From Serratia liquefaciens ATCC 27592 (GTDB lineage Bacteria; Pseudomonadota; Gammaproteobacteria; Enterobacterales; Enterobacteriaceae): DNA of 64,000 nucleotides. Below are positions 29,254 to 38,652 of the stretch, in pieces. Each line of letters starts with the position of its first letter. Position 1 is the stretch's first letter. Below the pieces are notes generated by a model that saw only the letters and a list, made by a program, of their open reading frames with translations, did no database searches and was not told the DNA's origin. The stretch is from assembly GCF_000422085.1 (NCBI RefSeq), contig NC_021741.1, forward strand, positions 806,001 through 870,000, read 5' to 3'. Both the position numbers and the translations under genes were made by a program.

Positions 29254-31488
29254 TCAGAACAGTACGGAGTAGTTCAGACCAAAGGTACGGCCGCGGCCTT
29301 TATAGCTGTAAAGCTCGGGCGAGCCGTAGGTCGGGCTATAGAGAATGGGTGCGCGCTGGCCCCAAACGGTGGTGTATTCCTTATCCAGCAGGTTTTCTAC
29401 GCTGAAGCTGAGTTTACCCACCGGCAACGCGTAGCTGCCGAGGAAATCGATGGTGTTGTAGCCATCAATTTTACGTCCCTGGGTAGAGCCTGCCTTGGTG
29501 TAATCGCCGTCATCCGATACGTCGAAAGTCTGCTGTGACTGCAGGCGCAGGTTCCAGTCGCCCGGCGCCCAGCCGACATAGGCAGTCACTTTGGATGGGC
29601 TGGCGGTATCCACTACCAGCTTTTTCCATTCGCCGTTGACCTTGGTCTCGGAGCGGATGAAGTTAAAGTTGGTGCCCGCACTCCAGTCGCTGTCTTCGAA
29701 GAAGTAATCGACCGCGCCTTCCATCCCGTAAATACGGCGTTTGTCCGAGTTGACGTTAATGGTCATGTCGGTTTTGTTGATCGAAATACTCTTATCGGAC
29801 AGGGAGTAGTAGCCGGCAATCTGCGTGCGCAGGTTATCGCCGGTGTAACGCCAGCCAAGTTCGTAGGAGTTAACCTTAATGCCTTCCAGCTTGGAGTCGC
29901 CAACGTTGACGCTTTTGTTCAACTGGTAGTGGCCGTTGTTCAGCGCATAGGTACCGTTGCCGTAATATTTGCCCGGATCCGGGATCTCGTAACCCTGCGA
30001 GAAGTTGATCCAGGTCTGCTGGCGTTCGGTCAGGTGTGCCAACAGGCCGGCGTTGAACAGGGCGTTGTTGTAGTCCGTTTTCCCGCCCGGGATAGCATCA
30101 GCCGAGGTGGCGGCGCCGGTAGCGATAGCCTGCTGCTGGTTGTAGCCGACGAAGTCATCAATCTTGTTTTCGGTGTACTGGTAGCGCACGCCGCCGCTCA
30201 GGGTAAAGATAGGGTTGATGTCGTAGCTGGCCTGCAGGAAGGAGGCCAGGTTGGTGGTGCTGTAGCCCGGGTAGCGGCCGGTGTTATAGGCGTTTTGCAG
30301 GTCCATACCGCCAGACTGCTGCGCTTTCGCCAGATCGAAGAACTGCTGGTTGGAGTTGAACGTCTCATGCTCGGCGTCGATGCCGTAGGTTAACGTCAGG
30401 GCCTCGATCGGCTTACTGTTCAGCGTCAGCTTGCCGCCGTAAAAGTCGGTCTTTTGCTGGGAAGCGCCGATGCTGCTGACGTAATAATCCGGGGCTTTGC
30501 CTGCCAGCGTCGGGAACGGATAGAAGGTCAGCGACTCATCGCGATAGTAGACCTGCGCTACCAGATCCTGGCCGAGGAAATCGGTGTTGGAGTACTGCAG
30601 GTTGATCAGGTGGCGTTCGGTGCCTGGAATACGATCCGAATTGAGATTACCGCTGTTGTACGCCTTGGCGCTGCCGGTCACCGCGGCGAAATTTTCCCCC
30701 AGGAACAGGCCGTGGTCGCCATCGGACTGGCTTTTGTAATACTGAGTGGTCAACTGCAACTGCTGGTGGTCATCGATATTGATGGTGCCGGTGCCCATCA
30801 CGTCGAGGCGATCGGAATATTGCAGGCCGGTCTGAGTATTATCAATCAGGACTTCGTTGCCCTTGCCGTCATACCAGCCACCGTAGCGCTGATAGGAGAC
30901 CGACAACCGGCCCGAGGCGTTGTCGTTGCCGCCGCTGACCGCTGCCGCTACGTTCTCGTCGTGGTCGGTGTGGCCGCCAAAGCCGGTTTTACCGCCGATC
31001 TGCAGTTCAACCTGCTGCTCTTTCTGGCCTTTTTTGGTAACGATGTTGATCAAGCCACCGGTGCTGCCGCCGCCGTACAGCGAGGTAGCACCGGAGATCA
31101 CTTCAATGTGATCGATATTAAAGGGATCGATCGAATCCAACTGGCGACTGTCGCTGCGCGATGAGTTCAAACGTACGCCGTCGATCATCACCATCATTGA
31201 GCGGCCGCGCAGGTTCATGCCGTAGTTGGTACGCCCCTGACCGCTGACGTCCATGCCCGGGATCAACTGCGCCAGCATGTCCTTGATCTCTTTGCCGCCC
31301 TGAACTTGCTGCTCAATTTCCTGGCTCTCAATCACCCAGGTGGTCTGCGCCATTTCTGCCACTGTACGGTGCGTACGGCTGGCGGAAACCACCATTTGCT
31401 CTTCGCTTTTTTGTTCTTCTGCCCAGGCCGTAGGGGCGAGCATCGCCAGCAGGCAAGGGTTTAATACCCAGAGGTGTTTGCGTTTCAT
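29254..31488 (-). CDS. iutA: ferric aerobactin TonB-dependent receptor
   Basis: A 744-aa outer-membrane receptor. Signal peptide is residues 1-23 (ending PTAWA), followed by a TonB-box region (QMVVSASR), a plug domain with NYGMNLRGR and SLYGGGSTGGLINIVTKKG, and a beta barrel ending LNYSVLF with the terminal Phe. It matches E. coli IutA closely along its whole length, as I recall that protein. It imports ferric aerobactin with TonB energy. It is the last gene of the iucABCD-iutA operon, 35 nt after iucD, and should be Fur-controlled from the promoter upstream of iucA. Confidence 0.96.
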   Translation of the reverse strand: MKRKHLWVLNPCLLAMLAPTAWAEEQKSEEQMVVSASRTHRTVAEMAQTTWVIESQEIEQQVQGGKEIKDMLAQLIPGMDVSGQGRTNYGMNLRGRSMMVMIDGVRLNSSRSDSRQLDSIDPFNIDHIEVISGATSLYGGGSTGGLINIVTKKGQKEQQVELQIGGKTGFGGHTDHDENVAAAVSGGNDNASGRLSVSYQRYGGWYDGKGNEVLIDNTQTGLQYSDRLDVMGTGTINIDDHQQLQLTTQYYKSQSDGDHGLFLGENFAAVTGSAKAYNSGNLNSDRIPGTERHLINLQYSNTDFLGQDLVAQVYYRDESLTFYPFPTLAGKAPDYYVSSIGASQQKTDFYGGKLTLNSKPIEALTLTYGIDAEHETFNSNQQFFDLAKAQQSGGMDLQNAYNTGRYPGYSTTNLASFLQASYDINPIFTLSGGVRYQYTENKIDDFVGYNQQQAIATGAATSADAIPGGKTDYNNALFNAGLLAHLTERQQTWINFSQGYEIPDPGKYYGNGTYALNNGHYQLNKSVNVGDSKLEGIKVNSYELGWRYTGDNLRTQIAGYYSLSDKSISINKTDMTINVNSDKRRIYGMEGAVDYFFEDSDWSAGTNFNFIRSETKVNGEWKKLVVDTASPSKVTAYVGWAPGDWNLRLQSQQTFDVSDDGDYTKAGSTQGRKIDGYNTIDFLGSYALPVGKLSFSVENLLDKEYTTVWGQRAPILYSPTYGSPELYSYKGRGRTFGLNYSVLF

Positions 31489-31523
31489 CGTTATTTTCCA
31501 GAGTGTCCCATATTGGTGTGTAG

Positions 31524-32852
31524 TTAAAACTCGGTGTAATTGAGCATGACGTGCTCGGCGCGGGACGGAATACCCGGCTGCCGACTACGCCATTGGATCA
31601 CAGCCGGGGTGGACGTTAAATCGAACTGGTCGCGTCCTAAAGCCCGGTTGAGAATGCGTGCCGAACGCCAGGCCATCAGGCTGAGTTGGGGTTCGGCGAT
31701 GCCGTGGCTGTGCATGCCGGCATTAACGGCAAACAGGCAGTTTTCCTTGGGGCCTTCCCACTCCAGGCTGAAGTCGGGGGCTACGCGGAACTGGTCATCG
31801 GCGGTGGTTAGCAGGCGATTGGCCAGCGGTTCGAGGAACGCCGGACGATCCTGCTGATAGCCGGTGGCGAAAATCACCACGTCGGTGTCGAAGGTTTCTT
31901 TACCCTGATCAAGATGGTGATGGGTAACCAACTGCCAGCCATCGCCTGCGGCCTGGATTGCCGCCAGCGAGCGGCTTGGCAGCAGGTGCGCCCAGGGCTT
32001 TTCGCGCAACACTTCAAACTGGTGATACATCGCGCGGTAAATAGCCAGCAGCGAATCGCTGGTGATGCCGTCAGAGGTCATCTTCTGCTCGGTCAGCATG
32101 CGCTGCTTGGCACCGTCGTTCAGGCCATAGAAGCTGTCAACGTAGTCCGGCGTGAAGTACTCGTTGGCGAAGGCGGCTTCATCCAGCGCGTTATAGTTAT
32201 TGCGGCGCGAGATCCAATTCAGTTGCGCAGGCTGCCCCCATTCGGCGCGGAAGATGTTCAGGAACAGGTCTGCACCGCTCTGGCCGCCACCGACGATGGT
32301 GACGCGTTTTCCGGCCAGGTTCGGGTTGCGCATCGTCATTTCGCTGGCATGGAAGCAGCGATCGTTTTGCTCGGTAACGCAGTCCGGCAGTTTGATGCGT
32401 TTGCCTATGCCCAGGCAGACGTGGCGCGCCCGGTAAGTCGCACGCTGGGTAGTGACGACGAATTGGCGCTGCTGGTCGTCAAAATCGACGCTCTGAATAT
32501 CCTGACTGAACTCCAGCGACTTCAGCCCGTTGGCGGCCCAGTCGAGGTAGTCGGCGAACTCTTCGCGCGACACCGTACGCAGCTCGGTGGTCAGGAATCG
32601 ATAAAACTTCTTCCTTTTCACCAGGTAGTTAAGAAAGCTGTAGGGATTGGTTGGCGATACCGCGCTGACCAGATCTTTCAGGAAGCTGGTCTGCATATGG
32701 CAATCCGGCACCATCATGCCGGGATGCCAGGAAAAGTGCGGCTTGCGTTCGAGGAATTTACTGTTAAAACCGGCAACTTCACTGCCGAGTGCGGCAATGC
32801 TGAGGTTGAACGGGCCGATACCAATGCCGATGAAATCCAGGGGCTGATTCAT
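31524..32852 (-). CDS. iucD: L-lysine N6-monooxygenase (aerobactin synthesis)
   Basis: A 442-aa flavin N-monooxygenase. FAD motif GIGIGPFN is at 9-16, the NADPH motif VGGGQSGAD near 190, and the family's ATGYQQ near 350. It hydroxylates the N6 of lysine, the first step of aerobactin synthesis. Overall match to E. coli IucD is strong. It overlaps iucC by 4 nt (atga). Confidence 0.96.
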   Translation of the reverse strand: MNQPLDFIGIGIGPFNLSIAALGSEVAGFNSKFLERKPHFSWHPGMMVPDCHMQTSFLKDLVSAVSPTNPYSFLNYLVKRKKFYRFLTTELRTVSREEFADYLDWAANGLKSLEFSQDIQSVDFDDQQRQFVVTTQRATYRARHVCLGIGKRIKLPDCVTEQNDRCFHASEMTMRNPNLAGKRVTIVGGGQSGADLFLNIFRAEWGQPAQLNWISRRNNYNALDEAAFANEYFTPDYVDSFYGLNDGAKQRMLTEQKMTSDGITSDSLLAIYRAMYHQFEVLREKPWAHLLPSRSLAAIQAAGDGWQLVTHHHLDQGKETFDTDVVIFATGYQQDRPAFLEPLANRLLTTADDQFRVAPDFSLEWEGPKENCLFAVNAGMHSHGIAEPQLSLMAWRSARILNRALGRDQFDLTSTPAVIQWRSRQPGIPSRAEHVMLNYTEF

Positions 32853-34597
32853 TGGGCAAACTCCTTGGTGACCAAGTAAAGAGGGTTATCCAGATCCTGC
32901 AGATAGTTTGGCAACATGCGGCTGCCGCCATCCTGCTCTGAGTAGGTGAGTTTTACCGGGTTGAGCACCACGCGAATAATTTGTGGTTTGAAAAGATCAA
33001 ACAACGCAAAGCGTTCCGCCATGTCCGGATGCTGTGCCATATAGCCTTTCAGCACCTGAGCCAGCAGTTGATAGAAGCGGGTTTCACTGACCCCACAGGC
33101 CTTCATCAGCGGCGAGATAAAGCGCAGCACGGTGACGAAATGCCCGGTTTGCAAATCATGGATCAAATAGTCGGCGGACAGGCGCACGGTGACGTCTCTC
33201 ACCACTTTCGGCAGTGATGTCGCTTCGGGGAAGTCCTGATCCACCAGACGCATATCGCCCTGGAAGTCTTTCAACAGCACGCGCTGCGGCACATGATCTT
33301 TCATCACCAGCGTGATGTTTTGCCCATGGGCGATCAGCGCTACGCCGTAGCGGCACATCAGGTGGTACATCGGCACCACCACCACCCTGAACATCTGCTG
33401 CAGCCAGGCTTCAGCGCTCAGGCCGGAACGGGCGATATAGGCGGCAATCAGCGGCTGGCCGTGGTTGTCGGTTTCCATCAGCGTCGCCATCAAGATGGCC
33501 TGTTCGCCTTCCTGCAGGTAGCAAGAGGGGTTTTCACGCCAGATCACCCCCAGCATTTCCTGGTAGCGATAAGGCGCTTTGGCCAAAGAGGCGTAGGTCG
33601 GGTGGGTCATATAGCCTGCCGCCGGCTCGCCGAGGATCTCGGCACCGCTGGCGCTCAGCGTATCGTCCTCGGTAAAAATCTGCTGCAGCCAACGGGAAGC
33701 GGCCGGCCCGGCGCTGATGTACTTGCCCGGAATGCCTCGATAGCACGAGGTGTTGTAAATGGTCAGCGGTAGCTTGATGTCGAAAGCGGAACGGCGGCTG
33801 ATGTTGGTCAGCGTGCGCAACGATTGCTGCGCCAGATAGCTGTCGCCGAATTCACCCAGTTCCACCAGATCCCCTTCGGCCAACTGCGGCAGGAAGTGCA
33901 AAGCGATCTTTTGCTGCCACTGCCACGGGTGCAGCGGGACCGGGATCCAGTCATGGGTCAGCTTCAGTTCGCGCCAGCGGCGATCGAAGCGTTGGCGTTC
34001 GGCACTGTCCATCGCGCTGTTAAGCAGGTTATCCAGTGAATATTCTTCGTCGGCGCACCAGACAAAGCTGCCGCGTTTAGCCGCCACCCAGTGCAGTTGG
34101 AACTGCCCCTGGTATTCGGGCGCGTACTGATGCAGCGCGGTCAGGCCCCAGCCACGACGGCCTTTATTGAAGATAAACTTGGGATGTCCGGCCAACAGGC
34201 ACTGCAGCGCGTCAGCGTCGAGGGCAATCAAATCCTGTGCGCTCATGCCGTGACGGGCGGACAGCAACTGCATATCGCCGCGCAGCGTGGCGTACAAATC
34301 CTCCAGATGTTCGGCAACCTGCGCATCGTCCATTTTCAACACCTGAGCCAGTTGGCGCAGCGTTTGGTCGGCGGCTAACGGCGATTGATCACAGGTCAGC
34401 GTTGCCGGATCGATGTGCAGCCAACCCCAAATGCCGCGTTCGGCGCTGAAGCTATACTGAGCGTCGCCCAGCAGAATGCGCCATTGCTCGCCGTGTTGTT
34501 CGGCCTGCAGCGTGCGTTCATACTCCAGCTCTGCGAGGATCTTGGCGATCATCTGACGGTTTACGCGCTGCCAGTCGGCGTAATCTACGGTGTTCAT
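32849..34597 (-). CDS. iucC: aerobactin synthetase IucC
   Basis: A 582-aa NIS-type siderophore synthetase (E. coli IucC is 580 aa). Conserved parts: HPWQWQQKI, LTIYNTSCYRGIPGKYI, HGQNITL and the ATP-binding KDFQGDMRL. It joins the second N6-acetyl-N6-hydroxylysine to the citrate half made by IucA, finishing aerobactin. It overlaps iucB and iucD by 4 nt each. Confidence 0.96.
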   Translation of the reverse strand: MNTVDYADWQRVNRQMIAKILAELEYERTLQAEQHGEQWRILLGDAQYSFSAERGIWGWLHIDPATLTCDQSPLAADQTLRQLAQVLKMDDAQVAEHLEDLYATLRGDMQLLSARHGMSAQDLIALDADALQCLLAGHPKFIFNKGRRGWGLTALHQYAPEYQGQFQLHWVAAKRGSFVWCADEEYSLDNLLNSAMDSAERQRFDRRWRELKLTHDWIPVPLHPWQWQQKIALHFLPQLAEGDLVELGEFGDSYLAQQSLRTLTNISRRSAFDIKLPLTIYNTSCYRGIPGKYISAGPAASRWLQQIFTEDDTLSASGAEILGEPAAGYMTHPTYASLAKAPYRYQEMLGVIWRENPSCYLQEGEQAILMATLMETDNHGQPLIAAYIARSGLSAEAWLQQMFRVVVVPMYHLMCRYGVALIAHGQNITLVMKDHVPQRVLLKDFQGDMRLVDQDFPEATSLPKVVRDVTVRLSADYLIHDLQTGHFVTVLRFISPLMKACGVSETRFYQLLAQVLKGYMAQHPDMAERFALFDLFKPQIIRVVLNPVKLTYSEQDGGSRMLPNYLQDLDNPLYLVTKEFAQ

Positions 34598-35544
34598 ACT
34601 GAAGCCCCCCGGAAGAATTCATCACGCTGATTCATGATCAAACGCGAGCGCTTATGCGGGAAATCGAACTCTTTGACTGTGTGGTAGCCGGCTGTCGGCA
34701 GGTGACGGAACAGTCGCTGGTTATCCGCGCGCGGTTCGGCGACCACGCGCGTGGTGCGCGGTTCATCCAGATACAGATAATGCGTCAGGCCGCGTAGCCA
34801 ACTGCGGATGTATTGCGCGCCGCGGCAGTCTTCTTCACCGACCAGCATGTGCAGCCCGCGGTCGAACGGCTGCCAACGGTAGTGGCGACCGATGCGATCT
34901 TCCGGAGCCCAATAGACTTCGAAATAGCCGAACGGGCGATCGTCAAAGCACCCCAGCAACGGATAGCAGTAGCTGGAGTCCAACTGACGCTGCAGGTAGG
35001 CGGCCTGGGTTTCGAGCGGGCCACTCATTTCCCAGAAGGCATCCACGCGCGGTGAATTCATCCAGCGGGTGAACTGCTCGGCGTCGTGTGCCACTTCCGG
35101 CAGGCGGAAGCTCAGGGTTCGCTTGAGCTGCGGATCGTAACGGCGATACACCTCGCCGCTGGGGCGTGCGGGGCGCTGTGGGAACCACAGGCTACGCTCG
35201 GCGTCATACTGCATTTTCCCGGACGCGGAGTGGCGTTCGGCACCGAGCCACAGCGGTAACTGATAAAAGGTTTCGCGCGCCAGATAATCACTGCTGGCTA
35301 ACGCGAACAGCGCCTGTGCCTGCGGTTCTTCGCACCATTGCGCATAGGGCAAGGTGACACCGCTGAGCTGCGGTGCCGCCATCAGCAACTGGTCCAGCGC
35401 CTGCACCAGCCAGTTCTGCGGCAGTGGCCCCGGATAGTGCAACACCGCGCTACCGTCCAGGCCCAGACTGAGTTGCAGCGCCTTTCCCAGCTGCTCGCAG
35501 CAAAAACCGTTGCCGGCATGCGTCAGTTTGGCTTGCGGCATCAT
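34594..35544 (-). CDS. iucB: N6-hydroxylysine O-acetyltransferase-type enzyme IucB
   Basis: A 316-aa GNAT acetyltransferase of the IucB/RhbD type. The core is at about 150-300, with YFEVYWAPEDRIGRHY and MLVGEEDCRG. It transfers acetyl to N6-hydroxylysine before condensation with citrate. It overlaps both iucA and iucC by 4 nt. Confidence 0.94.
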   Translation of the reverse strand: MMPQAKLTHAGNGFCCEQLGKALQLSLGLDGSAVLHYPGPLPQNWLVQALDQLLMAAPQLSGVTLPYAQWCEEPQAQALFALASSDYLARETFYQLPLWLGAERHSASGKMQYDAERSLWFPQRPARPSGEVYRRYDPQLKRTLSFRLPEVAHDAEQFTRWMNSPRVDAFWEMSGPLETQAAYLQRQLDSSYCYPLLGCFDDRPFGYFEVYWAPEDRIGRHYRWQPFDRGLHMLVGEEDCRGAQYIRSWLRGLTHYLYLDEPRTTRVVAEPRADNQRLFRHLPTAGYHTVKEFDFPHKRSRLIMNQRDEFFRGASV

Positions 35545-37286
35545 TGAGCGGCTCCCTGGCGCAGCGGGTTGACGAAGTCGAAATAAATCACCGCCGGATC
35601 GACGATGGTGTTTTCGTTGTGGTCATGCAGATAACAGAAGAAGTTGCCTTTGCAGTTCCAGTGGCTGCTGTCGAGGACGTAGTCCAGACACAGGGTGTTT
35701 TTGGCGTTGGCACGCAGACCACTCAGCGCATCGCGCACCCGGGCCATCAGCTGTTCTTCAGTGTCGAAACTGGCCGCGGCTAACGCCGCAGTGACCGCCA
35801 GGCTGGAGTTCACCAGCAGGTAGTAAGGGAAGTAACGCAGTAACTGCTGTTCGCTGAAGCGATTTTCCGCCTCGGCCTCGCCAATTTCTTCTAACCACGG
35901 CCCGGCATCGCGGGTAAAGCCGCTGCCCTGACAGTCGCGATACAGCATGCCGATCGGCAGATCCTGCTGCATTTCCACCAGAATATTTTGTTGGTGGGCC
36001 AGCAGCACCAGCCCGTAATCGGCTTCGGTGCTGAACAGCGGCAGTAAGACGTGTTGGCAGTAAGCATCCAGCCAGGTATGAGCGGCCTGTTGCACCGGCA
36101 GATTCAGTCTGGCGGCTAAACGCCGCACCGCCGCTGCCAGCAGGCTGTCACCGCCGTCCGGTGCGGCCTGGGTCAGGGTCACCAGCACATTGGTCTGGCT
36201 TTCCGGCTGCTCAAACAGCAGGTTATCGCGCAGTGCCATCAGGCTTTCTTCCTGAATCGTCCCGTCCGCAGCGCGCAGCCCGGCCCAGCCGTCTTCCTGC
36301 ATCACGCGGAAGGTGGGATAACGTGCCTGCAGTTGCTGCCAACGTGGCGTTTGCGCCAAACGAGCCAAACGGATGCCGCGCTTCACTTCTTTTACCGACA
36401 GGGTACGCACCGAGTTGGTCAGGCGCACGCTGAGGGAGAATTTAATCATGTCGCGATTGCTGGCGCTGTACAGCGAGCGGGAAGAGCTGGTTGGCAGCCA
36501 GCGCTCGCCGGCTTCGCCCAGATCGCTGAGCAATCCCTGGGTCACCAGTTCCTGGCACCAGGTCTGCGTCAGCAAATGGTCGGCCTGCCACGGATGCATC
36601 GGCAACAGCCAGACGTCATCGGTAAAATGCGCCAGCAGTTGCGGCGCGCTTTCGGCGGCAAAACGCTGCAGGCGCTGCTGCAACGTCAGGTTCAGGCTGT
36701 CGCCGCACAGGTGGTTTTTATCGACGGCAAACCAGCGCAGCGGGAAACGGGCACCAAAATCTGGCAGGTAACGGCGCGCCTGCTGTTCGTCGAAAGGTTC
36801 ATGGGATTTAGGCGCCGGGTGGAAGGCGTGGCCTACCAACAGCCCCTGTTCCGCCTGAGCGAAGTTGAGCGGCTTGTCGCGCAGCGTCGGCCAGTCCAGG
36901 CGAACCGCGATCGCCTGTTGGGTATTGTCATGACTCTCCAGTACGCGCTGGCGGAAACGGGTAACGACCTCATCCGGCAGTTCCCCCTTCAACGACGGTT
37001 TTTCCAGCAACAGGGTCACCAGTTGCTCCACGCTCAGCGCAACACCAGCGCCGTCGTCTTGCTGATGCAAGCGGGCAGGGAACAGATACTGGTGATGTTG
37101 GGTGGGGGAGGTGTGACGTAAAGTGATGCGGATAGCCTGAGAAGGCGAAAGTGGAATATGAAGCTGCGGATACTGTTGGTTGTTGGCCGCCGGAACGATT
37201 TGCCAGTCCCGGGTTTCACGCATCAACGCGTTGAGAAAACATTGCGCAGCCACGTCGGTCGTCGCGGTTTCAAACTGGATTGTCAT
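35541..37286 (-). CDS. iucA: aerobactin synthetase IucA
   Basis: A 581-aa NIS synthetase and first gene of the operon. Conserved parts: HPWQADHLL, SSSRSLYSASNRDMIKFSLSV-type region (near residue 260), HQQNILVEM and the DCQGSGF variant of the C-terminal ATP motif. It couples the first acetyl-hydroxylysine to citrate. The ATG at 37286 lies just downstream, on the minus strand, of two adjacent Fur boxes. Confidence 0.95.
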   Translation of the reverse strand: MTIQFETATTDVAAQCFLNALMRETRDWQIVPAANNQQYPQLHIPLSPSQAIRITLRHTSPTQHHQYLFPARLHQQDDGAGVALSVEQLVTLLLEKPSLKGELPDEVVTRFRQRVLESHDNTQQAIAVRLDWPTLRDKPLNFAQAEQGLLVGHAFHPAPKSHEPFDEQQARRYLPDFGARFPLRWFAVDKNHLCGDSLNLTLQQRLQRFAAESAPQLLAHFTDDVWLLPMHPWQADHLLTQTWCQELVTQGLLSDLGEAGERWLPTSSSRSLYSASNRDMIKFSLSVRLTNSVRTLSVKEVKRGIRLARLAQTPRWQQLQARYPTFRVMQEDGWAGLRAADGTIQEESLMALRDNLLFEQPESQTNVLVTLTQAAPDGGDSLLAAAVRRLAARLNLPVQQAAHTWLDAYCQHVLLPLFSTEADYGLVLLAHQQNILVEMQQDLPIGMLYRDCQGSGFTRDAGPWLEEIGEAEAENRFSEQQLLRYFPYYLLVNSSLAVTAALAAASFDTEEQLMARVRDALSGLRANAKNTLCLDYVLDSSHWNCKGNFFCYLHDHNENTIVDPAVIYFDFVNPLRQGAAQ

Positions 37287-37312
37287 GATCCCATTTCACT
37301 ATTGAATCAATT

Positions 37313-37349
37313 GAGAATGATTCTTATATCAATAATATTTATTGTTATC
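37313..37349. promoter_or_regulatory. two abutting Fur boxes between iucA and the exporter gene
   Basis: Two 19-bp matches to the Fur consensus (gataatgataatcattatc). The one at 37313-37331 scores 12/19 on the minus strand, and the one at 37331-37349 scores 13/19 on the plus strand. They lie in an A/T-rich 137-bp divergent region and should repress both the iucABCD-iutA operon and the exporter gene when iron is present. Scores were counted by eye. Confidence 0.85.
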
Positions 37350-37423
37350 AATCGTCGTATGATACAATTTTTCAATGAATTGAACATAACCTTATAATTT
37401 TATTAACGGTAAATTTACGTTTG

Positions 37424-38647
37424 ATGCATATTTCATCTCCCCCTAAATCACCGCCAATAACGAATACGTCTCCTTCCAACTGGCCGCTGGCGTTGTGCGC
37501 CGGGCTGCTGGGTATCGGGCAAAACGGCCTGCTGGTGGCGTTGCCGGTGCTGGTCAGCATGACCCAGCTGTCGCTTTCAGTCTGGGCCGGGCTATTGACG
37601 CTCGGCTCGATGCTGTTTTTGGTGGGGTCACCCTGGTGGGGCAGGCAGTCTGAAATTCGCGGCTGCAAGTTCGTAGTAACCATGGCGTTAGCAGGGTATT
37701 TGTTCAGTTTTGCTTTACTGGCACTGGCGGTTTGGGGGTTGGCGGCTGGCTGGCTTTCATCGACGCTGGGGCTGGGCGGCCTGATTGCGGCACGCATTAT
37801 CTACGGGCTGACGGTATCCGGCATGGTGCCGGCCAGCCAGACCTGGGCGCTCCAGCGTGCCGGCTATGAACAGCGTATGTCGGCGCTGGCGACCATCAGT
37901 TCCGGGCTGAGCTGCGGGCGACTGTTGGGGCCGCTGTGCGCCGCGCTGGCGTTGTCGATTCATCCGATGGCGCCGCTGTGGTTGATGGCGCTTGCGCCAT
38001 TGATCGCCCTATTGGTAGTGTGCCGCCAGCATAACGATCCACCGCTGCCGCCGGTTGCCCATCAGCAAAACCGACTTCGCCTCAATATGGTGCCTTACCT
38101 GCTGTGCGCACTGTTGCTGGCCGCGTCGGTCAGCTTGATGCAATTGGGATTGGCACCGCATTTGACCGGTTTATTCAGTCATTCCGCCACCACCGTCAGT
38201 CATCACGTTGCGGTGTTGCTGAGCGTGGCGGCGGCCTGTACGCTGTTGGCTCAGTTTCTGGTGGTGCGCCCGCAGCGTTTTAGCGCGTCGCAGCTGCTGC
38301 TGATTGCCGCCGTGCTGATGATAGTGGGACTGGGCCTGATGTGCGCTCAGCCTTTGGCGCTATTCTATGTTGGTTGCGCACTGGCCTCTTTTGGCGCTGC
38401 CATGGCGACGCCGGGCTATCAACTGATGTTGAACGAGAAATTGTCTACCGGCAAAGGGTCGGGGGCCATTGCTACCAGCCATACGCTGGGTTACGGCCTG
38501 AGCGCATTGATGGTGCCGGTGGTGGCCAAATTTTATGGTGAGTCGCAGCTGATTGCGGCGGCTTTGACGATGGCGGTTCTGCTGGGGGGCATCAGCGGCT
38601 GGCTGTGGCGCCAGCACCGCATCAGTGCAAATTCTGCGGGAGAGTAA
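37424..38647 (+). CDS. MFS transporter, probable siderophore exporter (ShiF-like)
   Basis: A 407-aa major facilitator with about 12 membrane segments, a short polar N terminus, and FLVGSPWWGRQSEIRG in the TM2-TM3 loop. A similar MFS gene (shiF) is divergent from iucA on aerobactin plasmids, so aerobactin export is the likely role. No strong ribosome site is seen. The ATG at 37424 directly follows an in-frame TTG, and the first is preferred. Its stop lies 5 nt before the siderophore-interacting protein gene, forming a two-gene operon. Confidence 0.82.
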   Translation: MHISSPPKSPPITNTSPSNWPLALCAGLLGIGQNGLLVALPVLVSMTQLSLSVWAGLLTLGSMLFLVGSPWWGRQSEIRGCKFVVTMALAGYLFSFALLALAVWGLAAGWLSSTLGLGGLIAARIIYGLTVSGMVPASQTWALQRAGYEQRMSALATISSGLSCGRLLGPLCAALALSIHPMAPLWLMALAPLIALLVVCRQHNDPPLPPVAHQQNRLRLNMVPYLLCALLLAASVSLMQLGLAPHLTGLFSHSATTVSHHVAVLLSVAAACTLLAQFLVVRPQRFSASQLLLIAAVLMIVGLGLMCAQPLALFYVGCALASFGAAMATPGYQLMLNEKLSTGKGSGAIATSHTLGYGLSALMVPVVAKFYGESQLIAAALTMAVLLGGISGWLWRQHRISANSAGE

Positions 38648-38652
38648 CAAGT

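Noticed and set aside
31914..32879. A 321-codon open frame opposite iucD
   Set aside because: It is fully antisense to a clearly conserved gene, and its composition is that of a shadow frame in GC-rich DNA.
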